Origin: Bacteroidia bacterium
GTDB taxonomy: Bacteria > Bacteroidota > Bacteroidia > Bacteroidales > Azobacteroidaceae
Assembly: GCA_025996865.1 (NCBI GenBank)
Contig: BNTV01000135.1
Span: 1 to 12,062 of the forward strand
Length of the DNA stretch: 12,062 nucleotides
Direction of reading: 5' to 3'
The first letter of the stretch is position 1, and every line of letters begins with the position of its first letter. The position numbers were made by a program, and so were the translations under genes. This document shows, piece after piece, positions 1 through 7,599 of this stretch. Under the pieces are notes generated by a model. It did no database searches. It was not told the origin of the DNA and was given only the letters and a program-made list of their open reading frames with translations.

Positions 1-96
1 TCTAGAATATTAACCGGATAGAACCCTAACATTCCGACATTGTATAAAGCCTCAACCTCTTTCAAATTCGGCAAGTACCAATCCGTATATCCGCCT
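1..96 (+). repeat. Left arm of a 96-bp perfect inverted repeat
   Basis: Bases 1-96 are the exact reverse complement of 579-674 (paired positions sum to 675). After one mismatch (97 against 578) the match continues for five more bases, so 101 of 102 positions agree. The repeat lies in the DUF1566 core coding sequence of the split surface-protein gene. It starts at position 1 with TCTAGA, so it may extend beyond the window. Confidence 0.95.
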
Positions 97-578
97 TCTG
101 TTAAATTTGCGCACTTTTTAACTGCGTCGGCCCATGTAATACCGGAAGAAAGATTTTCCAGGTTAGCGGCAGAATAAAAAGGGGAAGCAGAAGCAACGGG
201 CGAAGAAACCTGCGCATCGCTCGAATAAACAAACTCAGACACCATCAAATCACCGGCGTTAATTCCGCGAGGAAGATTGTTCCACACAGGCCAAGCAATA
301 CCGGAAAGCTTTTCATTGTCGGCGTCTGTCCAATCTTTAGCCACATCGCCGGATTCCGTATCCGAATAATCAACGGCGCCATTTATCACAGAGTAACCGC
401 CGACGAAACCTAAGCTATTGCCGCAGGCATTGGTAGCAATCCACTTTTGTCCGGTCCAGACATAAAGCCCTTTGCCACCGGACAAAGTCTCGTTGGTGTT
501 ATATATTATCGTACCTTCCGCACCGGCGTTCGTACCTCCCTCCAATTGCAAAGTGTTGTCATTGGTCAAATAAACAGC
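1..578 (-). pseudogene. Fragment (middle part) of a DUF1566-type surface protein, no start and cut at the left edge
   Basis: The minus strand is open without a stop from about 653 down to position 1, but no plausible start codon is present. Read from about 580 downward it gives PAVYLTNDNTLQLEGG, then TIIYNTNETLSGGKGLYVWTG, then WIATNACGN. Further on it gives ITWADAVKKCANLTEGG and GYTDWYLPNLKEVEALY. The GYTDW-LPNLKEVEAL stretch is the typical core of DUF1566 (Lcl C-terminal-like) domains. The YN-NET-S-GKGLYVW-G motif is common in Bacteroidota surface proteins carrying such domains. Upstream of PAVYL the minus frame runs into the antisense of the inverted repeat and a TAG stop (654-656), so the true N-terminus and signal peptide are missing. 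The protein should continue past NIL at position 1 as it does in the plus-strand piece (DPNPDLYYWSSTE). I infer that the two pieces are one gene, split by a rearrangement or chimeric join. I am confident that this is coding sequence but not of its exact limits. Confidence 0.7.
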
Positions 579-1641
579 AGGCGGATATACGGATTGGTAC
601 TTGCCGAATTTGAAAGAGGTTGAGGCTTTATACAATGTCGGAATGTTAGGGTTCTATCCGGTTAATATTCTAGATCCGAATCCTGATCTCTACTATTGGA
701 GCAGCACGGAGACTGCAGATTATGCTTCTTATGGCTATTATTTTACGTCTTTTAATCCAAATACTCCCCCTTCCTTCGGTGAGTCTGTGAAAAATCAGTC
801 CAATACGTGGGGTACCTATGTCGCCAGGTGTGTGCGCAGAAATCCGGCCGGTGTTTGTCCTGCGCCGGTTGCGATATTGACCGGCGATGCCAGTACGGCA
901 AAGCAAAAGGTGTTATCGCAAAAAGCTATCTTCAATATTACTTATAACCTTTTCAGCGTTGAGAGCGTAGAGGTTATCGGTTTGCCGGCCGGTATTACTG
1001 CCGCAAGAAAAGGAAATACGTTGACAATTTCGGGAACGGCGCCCGATTATGACTTAATGAGCGAAAAGACTATTGATTATAAAGTCATCCTGACAAATGC
1101 TTGCGGAACGAAAACAACCGGATCTGCCGGATCAATTGAGGTGATTGAATCTACCGTAGAGGGAGATAGCGGTACAAAATACAAGGTATATAGTTATCCG
1201 GATGGCATAGGTGTTTGGATGATTGAGAATCTCAAAGAGAATACCGGGTCTCCAACGATGACTACTTATTCCGGTCAGTCTGAGGGTGAGCGCGGATATT
1301 ATTATCCGAGTGACGATGCCCGCACAGCATGTCCGCAAGGTTATGAGTTGCCTACAGTCCAACAGGTGGAAAAATTACGGAAATACATTAATTCCGGAGA
1401 GGCTACTGCTGAAGAAATGGATCATTGGTTCTCGGAATCCGCACATGCCGGCTATTACTGGCAGTATGATAGCAGTTGGCAAGATTGGGGAAACAACGGC
1501 TATTGGTGGATTGCGGACTTCTACTTTGTTCCTTATGCCTTCGGTGCGGACACAGGGAATATAAATGAAATCAACCAGATGAATGGTGGGCCTATTGATG
1601 ATTATATTCTCCCTGTCCGTTGTGTAAAATCTGAAAAATAA
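574..1641 (+). CDS. C-terminal part of a surface protein with DUF1566 and Fib_succ_major-like domains; 5' end broken
   Basis: The frame is open from just after a TAA at 571-573 to the TAA at 1639-1641. The nominal starts available are TTG 601 and ATG 643; both lie inside a conserved domain, so the natural start is lost. Reading from 601, residues 1-80 are the DUF1566 core and end: LPNLKEVEAL, then YYWSSTE, then YVARCVRR. Residues about 85-180 look like an Ig/cadherin-like module (GLPAGITA, NTLTISGTAP). Residues about 185-346 resemble the Fibrobacter succinogenes major paralogous domain (VWMIENLKE, ARTACPQGYELPT, LPVRCVKS at the end). Such proteins are usually secreted or anchored at the outer membrane; binding or adhesion is a family-level guess, not shown here. 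No C-terminal sorting domain is visible. The first ~100 bp duplicate the left end of the window in inverted orientation. The next gene starts 46 bp downstream on the same strand and may be cotranscribed. Confidence 0.7.
   Translation, partial: TAGGYTDWYLPNLKEVEALYNVGMLGFYPVNILDPNPDLYYWSSTETADYASYGYYFTSFNPNTPPSFGESVKNQSNTWGTYVARCVRRNPAGVCPAPVAILTGDASTAKQKVLSQKAIFNITYNLFSVESVEVIGLPAGITAARKGNTLTISGTAPDYDLMSEKTIDYKVILTNACGTKTTGSAGSIEVIESTVEGDSGTKYKVYSYPDGIGVWMIENLKENTGSPTMTTYSGQSEGERGYYYPSDDARTACPQGYELPTVQQVEKLRKYINSGEATAEEMDHWFSESAHAGYYWQYDSSWQDWGNNGYWWIADFYFVPYAFGADTGNINEINQMNGGPIDDYILPVRCVKSEK
579..674 (-). repeat. Right arm of the 96-bp perfect inverted repeat
   Basis: This is the exact reverse complement of 1-96 and ends in TCTAGA at 669-674. 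On the plus strand it encodes the GYTDWYLPNLKEVEALY core and reads straight into DPNPDLYYWSSTE, which is the expected DUF1566 continuation. Its left boundary at about 573-581 is the junction where the minus-strand coding piece (PAVYLTN) abruptly ends. At that point the two sequences still share short homology (ACAGCAGG against ACAGAAGG). Confidence 0.95.
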
Positions 1642-1687
1642 ACATATCCATAGAAAATAACATCATTAACAAACAAATTATGTACAC

Positions 1688-2794
1688 ATGAAAAAAGCAG
1701 GTAAAATCATTGCACTTGTTAGTGCAGGTATAATTTTGATTGTCGTATTTAGATTTTTGTGGAACAATTCGAGTCCCGAAAGTCCGGTTTATGAAATCAT
1801 ATCGCCCCAAACGGGCGATATCCAAAATACGACGACAGCTACCGGTAATATTGAGCCGCGAAACGAAGTTGCCCTAAAACCGGAAATATCCGGAATTGTT
1901 TCAGAAATTTTCAAGGAAACAGGGCAAAAAGTCCGGACAGGAGAAGTCATCGCTTCATTAAAAATCATTACGGAAATCAAACAACTGAAAGAGGCGGAAT
2001 CCCGTTTGCAAATAGCAGAAATTGCTTTGGAACAAGTAACAAAGGAATATGAGCGCCAAACGATGCTGTTTGAAAACCATGTAATTGCCAGAAATGAATA
2101 TGAAGTGGCCGAAGCGAATTACCGTAAAACGGTGGAAGAAAAAAATACAGCGGAAGATGTTTTGGAAATTGTGAAGATCGGTACTTCCAAAAGATCAAAT
2201 TCGGTAAATAATACGCTTATTCACTCCAGAATTGCCGGAACCATTCTGGATATTCCGGTAAAAGAAGGTAATTCGGTTATCTCCGCAAACGCATTTAACG
2301 ATGGTACAACCATCGCTATCATTGCCAATATGGATGATTTGATTTTTAAGGGAACGCTCGACGAAACCGAAGTTGGAAAAATCACGACAGGTATGCCGGT
2401 CTTCATATCCATAGGCGCAGTCAACCATGAAGCTATCAAGGCTGTATTGGAATATATTGCACCGAAAGGGGAAAAAAAGAATGGAAGCGTACTGTATGAA
2501 ATCAAAGCAGCCATACAAACTCCGAATATATCCTTTATTCGCGCCAATTACAGCGCCAATGCGGATATCATACTTGAGCAGGTAGAAAACGCAATTACCA
2601 TTCCGGAAAGTTCAATTGAATTTGACAGGGGAACTGCTTATGTTTATGTTTTGGAAAATAACAAAAGCAAACCGGTCTTTACAAAAAAACAGATAGAAAT
2701 CGGTTTATCGGATGGAATCATCGTAGAAGTTAAATCCGGATTGAACTTGTCCGACAAAATCAGAGGCATCAAAATTGACTCATCCGTAGAATAA
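1688..2794 (+). CDS. HlyD/MacA-family periplasmic membrane-fusion protein of an efflux or export pump
   Basis: 368 aa. This is the adaptor that links an inner-membrane transporter to an outer-membrane TolC-type channel. One N-terminal membrane anchor spans about residues 7-24. The first half of the lipoyl/barrel-sandwich domain is at about 52-92 (GNIEPRNEVALKPEISGIV, then GQKVRTGEVIASL). A Glu/Lys-rich alpha-helical hairpin follows at about 95-165. The second lipoyl half is at 178-198 (HSRIAGTILDIPVKEGN). Beta-barrel and membrane-proximal domains run to the end (ITIPESSI about 303-310, IEIGLSDGIIVEVKSGL about 336-352). The length and order suit MacA-like adaptors of ABC exporters, but RND adaptors are similar. 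The ATG at 1688 directly precedes the membrane anchor and has an A/T-rich leader without a Shine-Dalgarno motif. The tolC-like gene follows after 33 bp, so the two form an operon. No permease or ATPase gene lies on either side, so the transported substrate cannot be deduced. Confidence 0.88.
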   Translation: MKKAGKIIALVSAGIILIVVFRFLWNNSSPESPVYEIISPQTGDIQNTTTATGNIEPRNEVALKPEISGIVSEIFKETGQKVRTGEVIASLKIITEIKQLKEAESRLQIAEIALEQVTKEYERQTMLFENHVIARNEYEVAEANYRKTVEEKNTAEDVLEIVKIGTSKRSNSVNNTLIHSRIAGTILDIPVKEGNSVISANAFNDGTTIAIIANMDDLIFKGTLDETEVGKITTGMPVFISIGAVNHEAIKAVLEYIAPKGEKKNGSVLYEIKAAIQTPNISFIRANYSANADIILEQVENAITIPESSIEFDRGTAYVYVLENNKSKPVFTKKQIEIGLSDGIIVEVKSGLNLSDKIRGIKIDSSVE

Positions 2795-2827
2795 TCAACT
2801 TATAATTACATTAAAAACATTCAAATA

Positions 2828-4420
2828 ATGAAAACACCTCATTTGATTTTTTTATTATTCGTATTGCTGATAACTCCGAACAATATAATTCACGCGCAGC
2901 AAAAAACACTCAGTGAAGAATTGCAGGAACTTCAGCAATTAGTCAGTAAACAAAAAGAAGCGCTCTCCAAAGATAAGAAAGACAAATCAAACAATCCGAA
3001 AATTCAAAAAGACAGTTTGAAATTACCTGTCAATACGATCCAATCCACTATCCAATCCGAAAATAAACCGGAAAAAGAGAAGGAAGAACCAACCATTCAT
3101 CTTTCACCGGACAAAAAATGGTTGCTTGCAGAATGTATCCGGTATGCTATTGACCATAACATCAATGTCCAACAACTTCGACTTCAGCAAGAAGAAGCCG
3201 AAATACAGCAGAATACGGCAAAAAACAGCCGGCTGCCGGATTTGAATGCCTCGGTAAACCAGGAATGGAGTTTCAAGCGTTCAAATAACCTGTTAGGTCA
3301 ATACGAAGATTGGAACCAGTCCGCTTTAACTTCCAACGTCCAAAGTACAATACCTGTTTTTACCGGATTCCGGATACCGAATCAGATTGCCTATACAAAA
3401 TTAGAATTTAAAGTGGCTGTTCAAAAGCTCGAAAAAGCAAAGGACGATTTGTCCCTGAACATTACCTCCCTCTTTTTACGCGCTCTTTTTGCCAAAGAAT
3501 TGTACAACATCAATGAAAAACAATTGGAATTAAGTAAAATGCAGGTTGAACGAACAAAACTGCTTGTTCAGTCCGGTAGCATTCCACAATCGCAATTATA
3601 CGATATTGAAGCGCAGGTTGCAAAAGACGAAGCGGCAGTCGTCGATGCTCAAAACGACATTGATTTGGCATTGCTGGATCTTGCGCAAAACCTGGAATTG
3701 GAAACATTCGAGAATTTCGATATTGATGTTCCGGAAGTGAACGGCGATATTATTCAAAAATACAGCAACGGCTTACAATCTCCGGCTATCATATACGACA
3801 ATGCATTAACCATTAAACCGGTGATTAAAGGTCAGGAATTTAAAGTAGAAAGTTCCCAAAAAGCCTTAAATATTGCAAAAGCGGGATACTATCCGCAATT
3901 AGACTTTGCATTGGGAATTGGAAGCGGTTATTCGCATATCTATAAACCGACCGAACAGATTAATCCGATCACCAATCTACCTGTGACATTAAACCCGTCG
4001 TTCTCAGATCAAATCAGGGATAATGGGAATAAATTGATCGGTTTAAGGCTGAGCATTCCCATTTTCAACCGTTATCAAGTACGGAACAAAGTGCGTAGCG
4101 CCCGGATTGAAGTGTTAAATCAGGAGTTAATTTTGGAAAATAATAAGAAAACTTTATATAAAGAAATTCAAACAGCTCATAAAAACGCCACAGCCGCCCG
4201 GGAAAAATACAGAGCATCGGAACATACGGTAAAATTCGCTTCAGAATCGTTTAAGTATGCACAGCAACGCTATGAATTGGGTAAAGCTGCCGTTTTTGAA
4301 TTTAACGAAGCAAAATCCAGGCTTATACAAAGCCAATCGGAATTGGCGCAAGCAAAGTATGAATACATTCTACGTATTAAAATTTTAGAATTTTATAACG
4401 GCATACCGATAGAATTATAA
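2828..4420 (+). CDS. TolC-family outer-membrane efflux protein
   Basis: 530 aa. It has a signal peptide with likely cleavage after Ala23 (NIIHA/QQK). A charged Lys/Glu/Gln-rich stretch of about 70 residues (25-95) comes before the first outer-membrane efflux (OEP) repeat. The OEP repeats cover about 97-300 (including LFLRALFAKELYNINEKQLEL and a long coiled helix to LALLDLAQNLEL) and about 320-530 (including SIPIFNRYQVRNKVRSARIE and the C-terminal helix QRYELGKAAVFEFNEAKSRL). The family forms trimeric channels across the outer membrane with long periplasmic helices that dock to membrane-fusion proteins. It lies 33 bp after the adaptor gene and is probably cotranscribed. The stop codon lies in the palindrome TTATAA, which also supplies the stop of the convergent hydrolase gene, so there is no room for a terminator between them. 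The charged N-terminal stretch is longer than in the classical E. coli TolC. Confidence 0.9.
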   Translation: MKTPHLIFLLFVLLITPNNIIHAQQKTLSEELQELQQLVSKQKEALSKDKKDKSNNPKIQKDSLKLPVNTIQSTIQSENKPEKEKEEPTIHLSPDKKWLLAECIRYAIDHNINVQQLRLQQEEAEIQQNTAKNSRLPDLNASVNQEWSFKRSNNLLGQYEDWNQSALTSNVQSTIPVFTGFRIPNQIAYTKLEFKVAVQKLEKAKDDLSLNITSLFLRALFAKELYNINEKQLELSKMQVERTKLLVQSGSIPQSQLYDIEAQVAKDEAAVVDAQNDIDLALLDLAQNLELETFENFDIDVPEVNGDIIQKYSNGLQSPAIIYDNALTIKPVIKGQEFKVESSQKALNIAKAGYYPQLDFALGIGSGYSHIYKPTEQINPITNLPVTLNPSFSDQIRDNGNKLIGLRLSIPIFNRYQVRNKVRSARIEVLNQELILENNKKTLYKEIQTAHKNATAAREKYRASEHTVKFASESFKYAQQRYELGKAAVFEFNEAKSRLIQSQSELAQAKYEYILRIKILEFYNGIPIEL

Positions 4421-5194
4421 AATTCCATTTCCTGTAGAATCAAAAAAGTCATACAGTTTTTCTATAAGCCAATCCGGATTCTGTATGGGAATATTATGGT
4501 CCCCATCTCCAAAAAACAGATGGGAGTTGCTTATATGCCGGTGTAAAAATTCACCGGCTTCACGAGTGTCGGAACCGTCAGCATACAACAAAAGTGTTTC
4601 GTTGAGAAGATGGGCTTGGGCAACCTTATCAAAAAAATCGCTGTTCAGCAATAGATCATTAAAAATAGAAGTTTCCTCAAACAAATACCGGTTTAGTTTA
4701 TGGAATTTTTCCATGCGCCGCTTACTGGGCATTATTTGTGTCGATTCGGAATATTGCCTCACATGTTGTTCAAAAAAATCAGGGTCGTATTCTTTCTGTA
4801 AATGTTGAGGTAATGTACTGATCGGGGTCGGCGAGTCAATAATCGCTATTTTGTCTGTTTTTTCAGGATGATGTATCGCCGTATTCAATGCAATATATCC
4901 GCCATAACTGTAACCGACAAGATGAACTTTTTCCAATCCCAAAACATCCAATAACTCCCATAAGTCTTTAGACATGGAATGCACGTCATAGCCCGATGAA
5001 GCGATTTCACTCAGCCCGTGTCCTCTCATATCATATAATACAACATGGTATTTTTCAGCCAGTTTAGGCGCAATTTTCAAATAGAAAACCGACATATTGG
5101 TAAGCATCCCATGTACCATAACAATGGTTTCCGACGCCGTTTTATTCAATTCTACACAATTGATATTCAGTTGATTAATTTTAAGAAATGTCAT
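4415..5194 (-). CDS. Alpha/beta-hydrolase fold protein
   Basis: 259 aa, a typical length for small soluble alpha/beta hydrolases. Visible motifs are the oxyanion-hole HG at 28-29 (VMVHGM), DMRGHG at 55-60, and the nucleophile elbow GYSYGG at 94-99 with Ser96 as the likely nucleophile. An acid is near Asp206 or Asp209 (LLLYADGSDTRE). The catalytic His is probably His233 (GDGDHN). This gives a complete Ser-Asp-His triad in the right order. There is no signal peptide, so it is probably cytoplasmic. The substrate cannot be told from sequence; esterases, lactonases and MhpC/MenH-like C-C hydrolases share this layout. It starts 49 bp after the nfnB stop on the same strand, with no recognisable promoter between, so it may be the third gene of the nfnAB transcript. 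It ends tail-to-tail with the tolC-like gene, overlapping by 6 bp. Confidence 0.85.
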   Translation of the reverse strand: MTFLKINQLNINCVELNKTASETIVMVHGMLTNMSVFYLKIAPKLAEKYHVVLYDMRGHGLSEIASSGYDVHSMSKDLWELLDVLGLEKVHLVGYSYGGYIALNTAIHHPEKTDKIAIIDSPTPISTLPQHLQKEYDPDFFEQHVRQYSESTQIMPSKRRMEKFHKLNRYLFEETSIFNDLLLNSDFFDKVAQAHLLNETLLLYADGSDTREAGEFLHRHISNSHLFFGDGDHNIPIQNPDWLIEKLYDFFDSTGNGIL

Positions 5195-5243
5195 TTTTAA
5201 ATATATTAGCTATTATTCTGTTGTTCGTTCTTCCAATACTTAA

Positions 5244-6701
5244 TTATTTTTTATGCATGGCTGCGGCAGCTTTCCGTCCATCACCCATAGCGAGGATAAC
5301 GGTGGCGCCGCCCCGCACAATATCTCCGCCGGCATATACATCGGATAAATCGGTTTGCAAACTGTCTTGATTCACAATAATTGTTCCCCATTTGCTGACG
5401 TTTAATCCGCTAAAAGTACTTGGAATGAGTGGGTTAGGGGAGACCCCTATCGCTACGATGACTAAATCCACATCAAGGGTTTCGATGGCTCCGGGAATTT
5501 CAACCGGACGTCTGCGACCGGAAGCATCCGGTTCGCCGAGTTCCATTTTTTGGAGAACCATTTGTTTAATGCGGCCTTTTTCGTCGCCGATGTATTCAAT
5601 GGGATTATGGAGAGTCAAGAAGATAATTCCTTCTTCCTTAGCGTGTTTCACTTCTTCCAGACGGGCCGGCATTTCTTCTTCCGAACGCCGGTAAACAATC
5701 ATGGCTTTATCGGCGCCCAGGCGACGAGCAGTCCGCACGGAGTCCATGGCCGTATTTCCGCCCCCGATGATAGCGACTTTTTTTCCGAAAAAGACAGGCG
5801 TTTCCGTATCTTCCCGGTTGGCTCCCATCAGGTTAATGCGCGTAAGGTATTCATTGGAAGACAGAACGCCGGAGAGATTTTCCCCCGGAATATTCATGAA
5901 ATTAGGCAGACCGGCGCCTGTGGCTACAAAAATGCCTTTAAAACCTTGTTCATGAAGATCTTCGTAAGAAATTGTTTTCCCAACAATGCAATTGGTGATA
6001 AATTTTACACCCATCTTTTGGAGGATATTGATTTCCACATCCACAATACTGTTCGGCAAACGAAATTCAGGAATCCCATATTTCAAAACCCCTCCGATTT
6101 CATGCAAAGCTTCAAATACCGTCACGTCGTAACCGTATTTGGCCATGTCGCCGGCGAAAGATAATCCGGCTGGCCCTGAACCTGCCACAGCAATTTTAAT
6201 TCCATTACTTGCAGCTAATTGGGGTACTGATATTGAACCTTTTTCTCGCTCATAATCGGCGGCAAAACGTTCCAAATGACCGATAGCAACCGATTCACTT
6301 TTCATTTTCAAATGAATACACTGACTTTCGCATTGTTTTTCCTGCGGACAAACACGACCGCAAACGGCCGGTAAAGCTGAAGTTTCTTTCAAAGCCTTGG
6401 CAGCTTCCAATATTTCGTTTCTTTCGATATTTTTGACAAATTTGGGAATATTCACTCCCACAGGGCAACCGCTCATACACGACGGATCGGGACAATCCAA
6501 ACAGCGTTTTGCCTCTTGCACAGCCTGTTCCAAAGATAATCCCAAATTGACTTCATCATAACTGCGACTACGGTAGGTAGCATCCAATTCCGGCATTTTC
6601 ACGCGGGGAATGGCTACACGGTCTTTGTTCTTCATACTTTTGCGCAGTTCTTCACGCCATGGCTCGTTTCTCTCTTCCTTCAAATATTCTTTATTATCCA
6701 T
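5244..6701 (-). CDS. nfnB: NfnB: large subunit of NADH-dependent ferredoxin:NADP+ oxidoreductase (GltD/GltA-like flavoprotein)
   Basis: 485 aa. The sequence belongs to the glutamate-synthase small-subunit family. Next to nfnA it is best read as the catalytic large subunit of NfnAB, which couples NADPH, NADH and reduced ferredoxin by flavin-based electron bifurcation in the cytoplasm of anaerobes. Eight cysteines in two groups (67, 70, 75, 79 and 114, 118, 124, 128) supply ligands for two [4Fe-4S] clusters. The FAD-binding GSGPAG is at about 174-179. The second nucleotide-binding motif GGGNTAMD is at about 313-320, followed by VYRRSEEEMPAR. The C-terminal FAD-contact motif YAGGD is at 456-460, then GGATVILAMGDGRKAA. 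The ATG at 6701 gives a normal N-terminal extension. It lies 76 bp downstream of nfnA, and a 7-bp tandem repeat occupies part of that gap. The alternative, GltD of glutamate synthase, is unlikely because no gltB is adjacent and nfnA is. Confidence 0.9.
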   Translation of the reverse strand: MDNKEYLKEERNEPWREELRKSMKNKDRVAIPRVKMPELDATYRSRSYDEVNLGLSLEQAVQEAKRCLDCPDPSCMSGCPVGVNIPKFVKNIERNEILEAAKALKETSALPAVCGRVCPQEKQCESQCIHLKMKSESVAIGHLERFAADYEREKGSISVPQLAASNGIKIAVAGSGPAGLSFAGDMAKYGYDVTVFEALHEIGGVLKYGIPEFRLPNSIVDVEINILQKMGVKFITNCIVGKTISYEDLHEQGFKGIFVATGAGLPNFMNIPGENLSGVLSSNEYLTRINLMGANREDTETPVFFGKKVAIIGGGNTAMDSVRTARRLGADKAMIVYRRSEEEMPARLEEVKHAKEEGIIFLTLHNPIEYIGDEKGRIKQMVLQKMELGEPDASGRRRPVEIPGAIETLDVDLVIVAIGVSPNPLIPSTFSGLNVSKWGTIIVNQDSLQTDLSDVYAGGDIVRGGATVILAMGDGRKAAAAMHKK

Positions 6702-6748
6702 TTCTTTTACTTTTACCCTTAACCTTTCACCTTACTTTTACCGTATCG

Positions 6749-6779
6749 TTCTCAATTCTCAATTCTCAATTCTCAATTC
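6749..6779 (+). repeat. 7-bp tandem repeat TTCTCAA, four copies plus three bases
   Basis: Four perfect copies of TTCTCAA occupy 6749-6776 and TTC follows (TTGAGAA on the coding strand). The array begins at the nfnA stop codon (TGA, complement of 6778-6780) and lies in the 76-bp gap before nfnB. The rest of the gap is purine-rich on the coding strand. It could affect spacing or mRNA structure between the two genes; no function is shown. Confidence 0.9.
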
Positions 6780-7569
6780 ATTCATAGTCTTTATAAGCGT
6801 TCAAGCGCATCAACATCTCGTCAAAATTTACCTGATGAGCATCAAACTCGGGACCGTCTATACACACAAAACGGGTTTTTCCGCCGACTGTGACGCGGCA
6901 TGCACCACACATTCCCGTTCCGTCAACCATAATCGTATTTAGAGAAGCTACCGTAGGAACTTCATATTTTTTTGCCAGCAAGGAAACGAATTTCATCATG
7001 ATAGCCGGACCTATCGTCACGCATAAATCGACTTTTTCCCGGTTGATAACTTGTTCAACACCAAAGGTTACCAATCCTTTTTGTCCATACGAACCATCAT
7101 CGGTCATGATAATCACTTCATCGGCAAAACTTCTCATTTCCTTTTCCATGATGATTAAGTCTCCGGTGCGAGCGGCCAAAACGACAATCACTTTATTCCC
7201 AGCCTGTTTCATCGCTTGGGCAATCGGATACATGGGAGCCGTTCCTACACCGCCGCAGGCACACACAACTGTTCCAAAATTCTCTATATGAGTAGCTTTA
7301 CCCAAAGGACCTACCAAATCGGTGATGTAATCGCCTTCGTTGAGGGCGCAAATTTTCCGGGAAGATTTTCCTATTTGTTGAATTATTAAAGTAATAGTTC
7401 CGTTTTGAATATCTGAGTCCGCGATAGTCAAAGGGATACGTTCTCCGAATTTTCCTACTTTTACGATGACAAAATGTCCCGGTTTTCTGGATTTTGCAAT
7501 GAGAGGGGCTTCGACCTCAAATTTAATTACGTTTTCGGAAAGAATTTTTTTTTTAATAATTTTATTCAT
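6778..7569 (-). CDS. nfnA: NfnA: small FAD/[2Fe-2S] subunit of NADH-dependent ferredoxin:NADP+ oxidoreductase
   Basis: 263 aa from the ATG at 7569. The frame also has an ATG at 7602, but MNKIIKKKIL matches the family start and the longer version would run into the predicted -7 box. The protein resembles ferredoxin-NADP reductase and PyrK. RIPLTIAD (about 44-51) binds FAD. CACGGVGTAPM (about 103-113) is the NAD-binding loop. The C-terminal cluster segment reads VDGTGMCGAC with a later VC, giving Asp216, Cys221, Cys224 and Cys236 as likely [2Fe-2S] ligands. This agrees with the known Asp plus three Cys ligation of Thermotoga NfnA, rather than the four Cys of PyrK. The role is to take electrons from NADH and feed the bifurcating FAD in NfnB, encoded next downstream. 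A -7 box (7600-7607) lies 30 bp upstream of the start, so nfnA is probably the first gene of its operon. Confidence 0.9.
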   Translation of the reverse strand: MNKIIKKKILSENVIKFEVEAPLIAKSRKPGHFVIVKVGKFGERIPLTIADSDIQNGTITLIIQQIGKSSRKICALNEGDYITDLVGPLGKATHIENFGTVVCACGGVGTAPMYPIAQAMKQAGNKVIVVLAARTGDLIIMEKEMRSFADEVIIMTDDGSYGQKGLVTFGVEQVINREKVDLCVTIGPAIMMKFVSLLAKKYEVPTVASLNTIMVDGTGMCGACRVTVGGKTRFVCIDGPEFDAHQVNFDEMLMRLNAYKDYE

Positions 7570-7599
7570 GCTTTTACTTAACGGGGTTTTATATGCATG

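Noticed and set aside
601..643. TTG 601 or ATG 643 as the true start of the left surface protein
   Set aside because: Both lie inside the conserved DUF1566 core, with coding-type sequence continuing upstream in the same frame through the repeat; no signal peptide follows either.
1..674. A simple site-specific phase-variation switch
   Set aside because: Both orientations leave the coding part behind the same antisense repeat with an in-frame TAG, no invertase gene is seen nearby, and the repeat is ordinary domain-coding sequence rather than a short recombination site.
669..674. TCTAGA at both ends of the inverted segment as a cloning or ligation scar
   Set aside because: A simple religated fragment would not duplicate the adjacent 96 bp, and the site is inside conserved coding sequence, so it is probably incidental; it cannot be excluded without reads.
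5550..6164. 204-aa plus-strand open frame
   Set aside because: It is antisense to nfnB, whose motifs are complete, and its product resembles no family.
6890..7291. 133-aa plus-strand open frame
   Set aside because: It is antisense to the conserved NfnA sequence and has no start context or domain.
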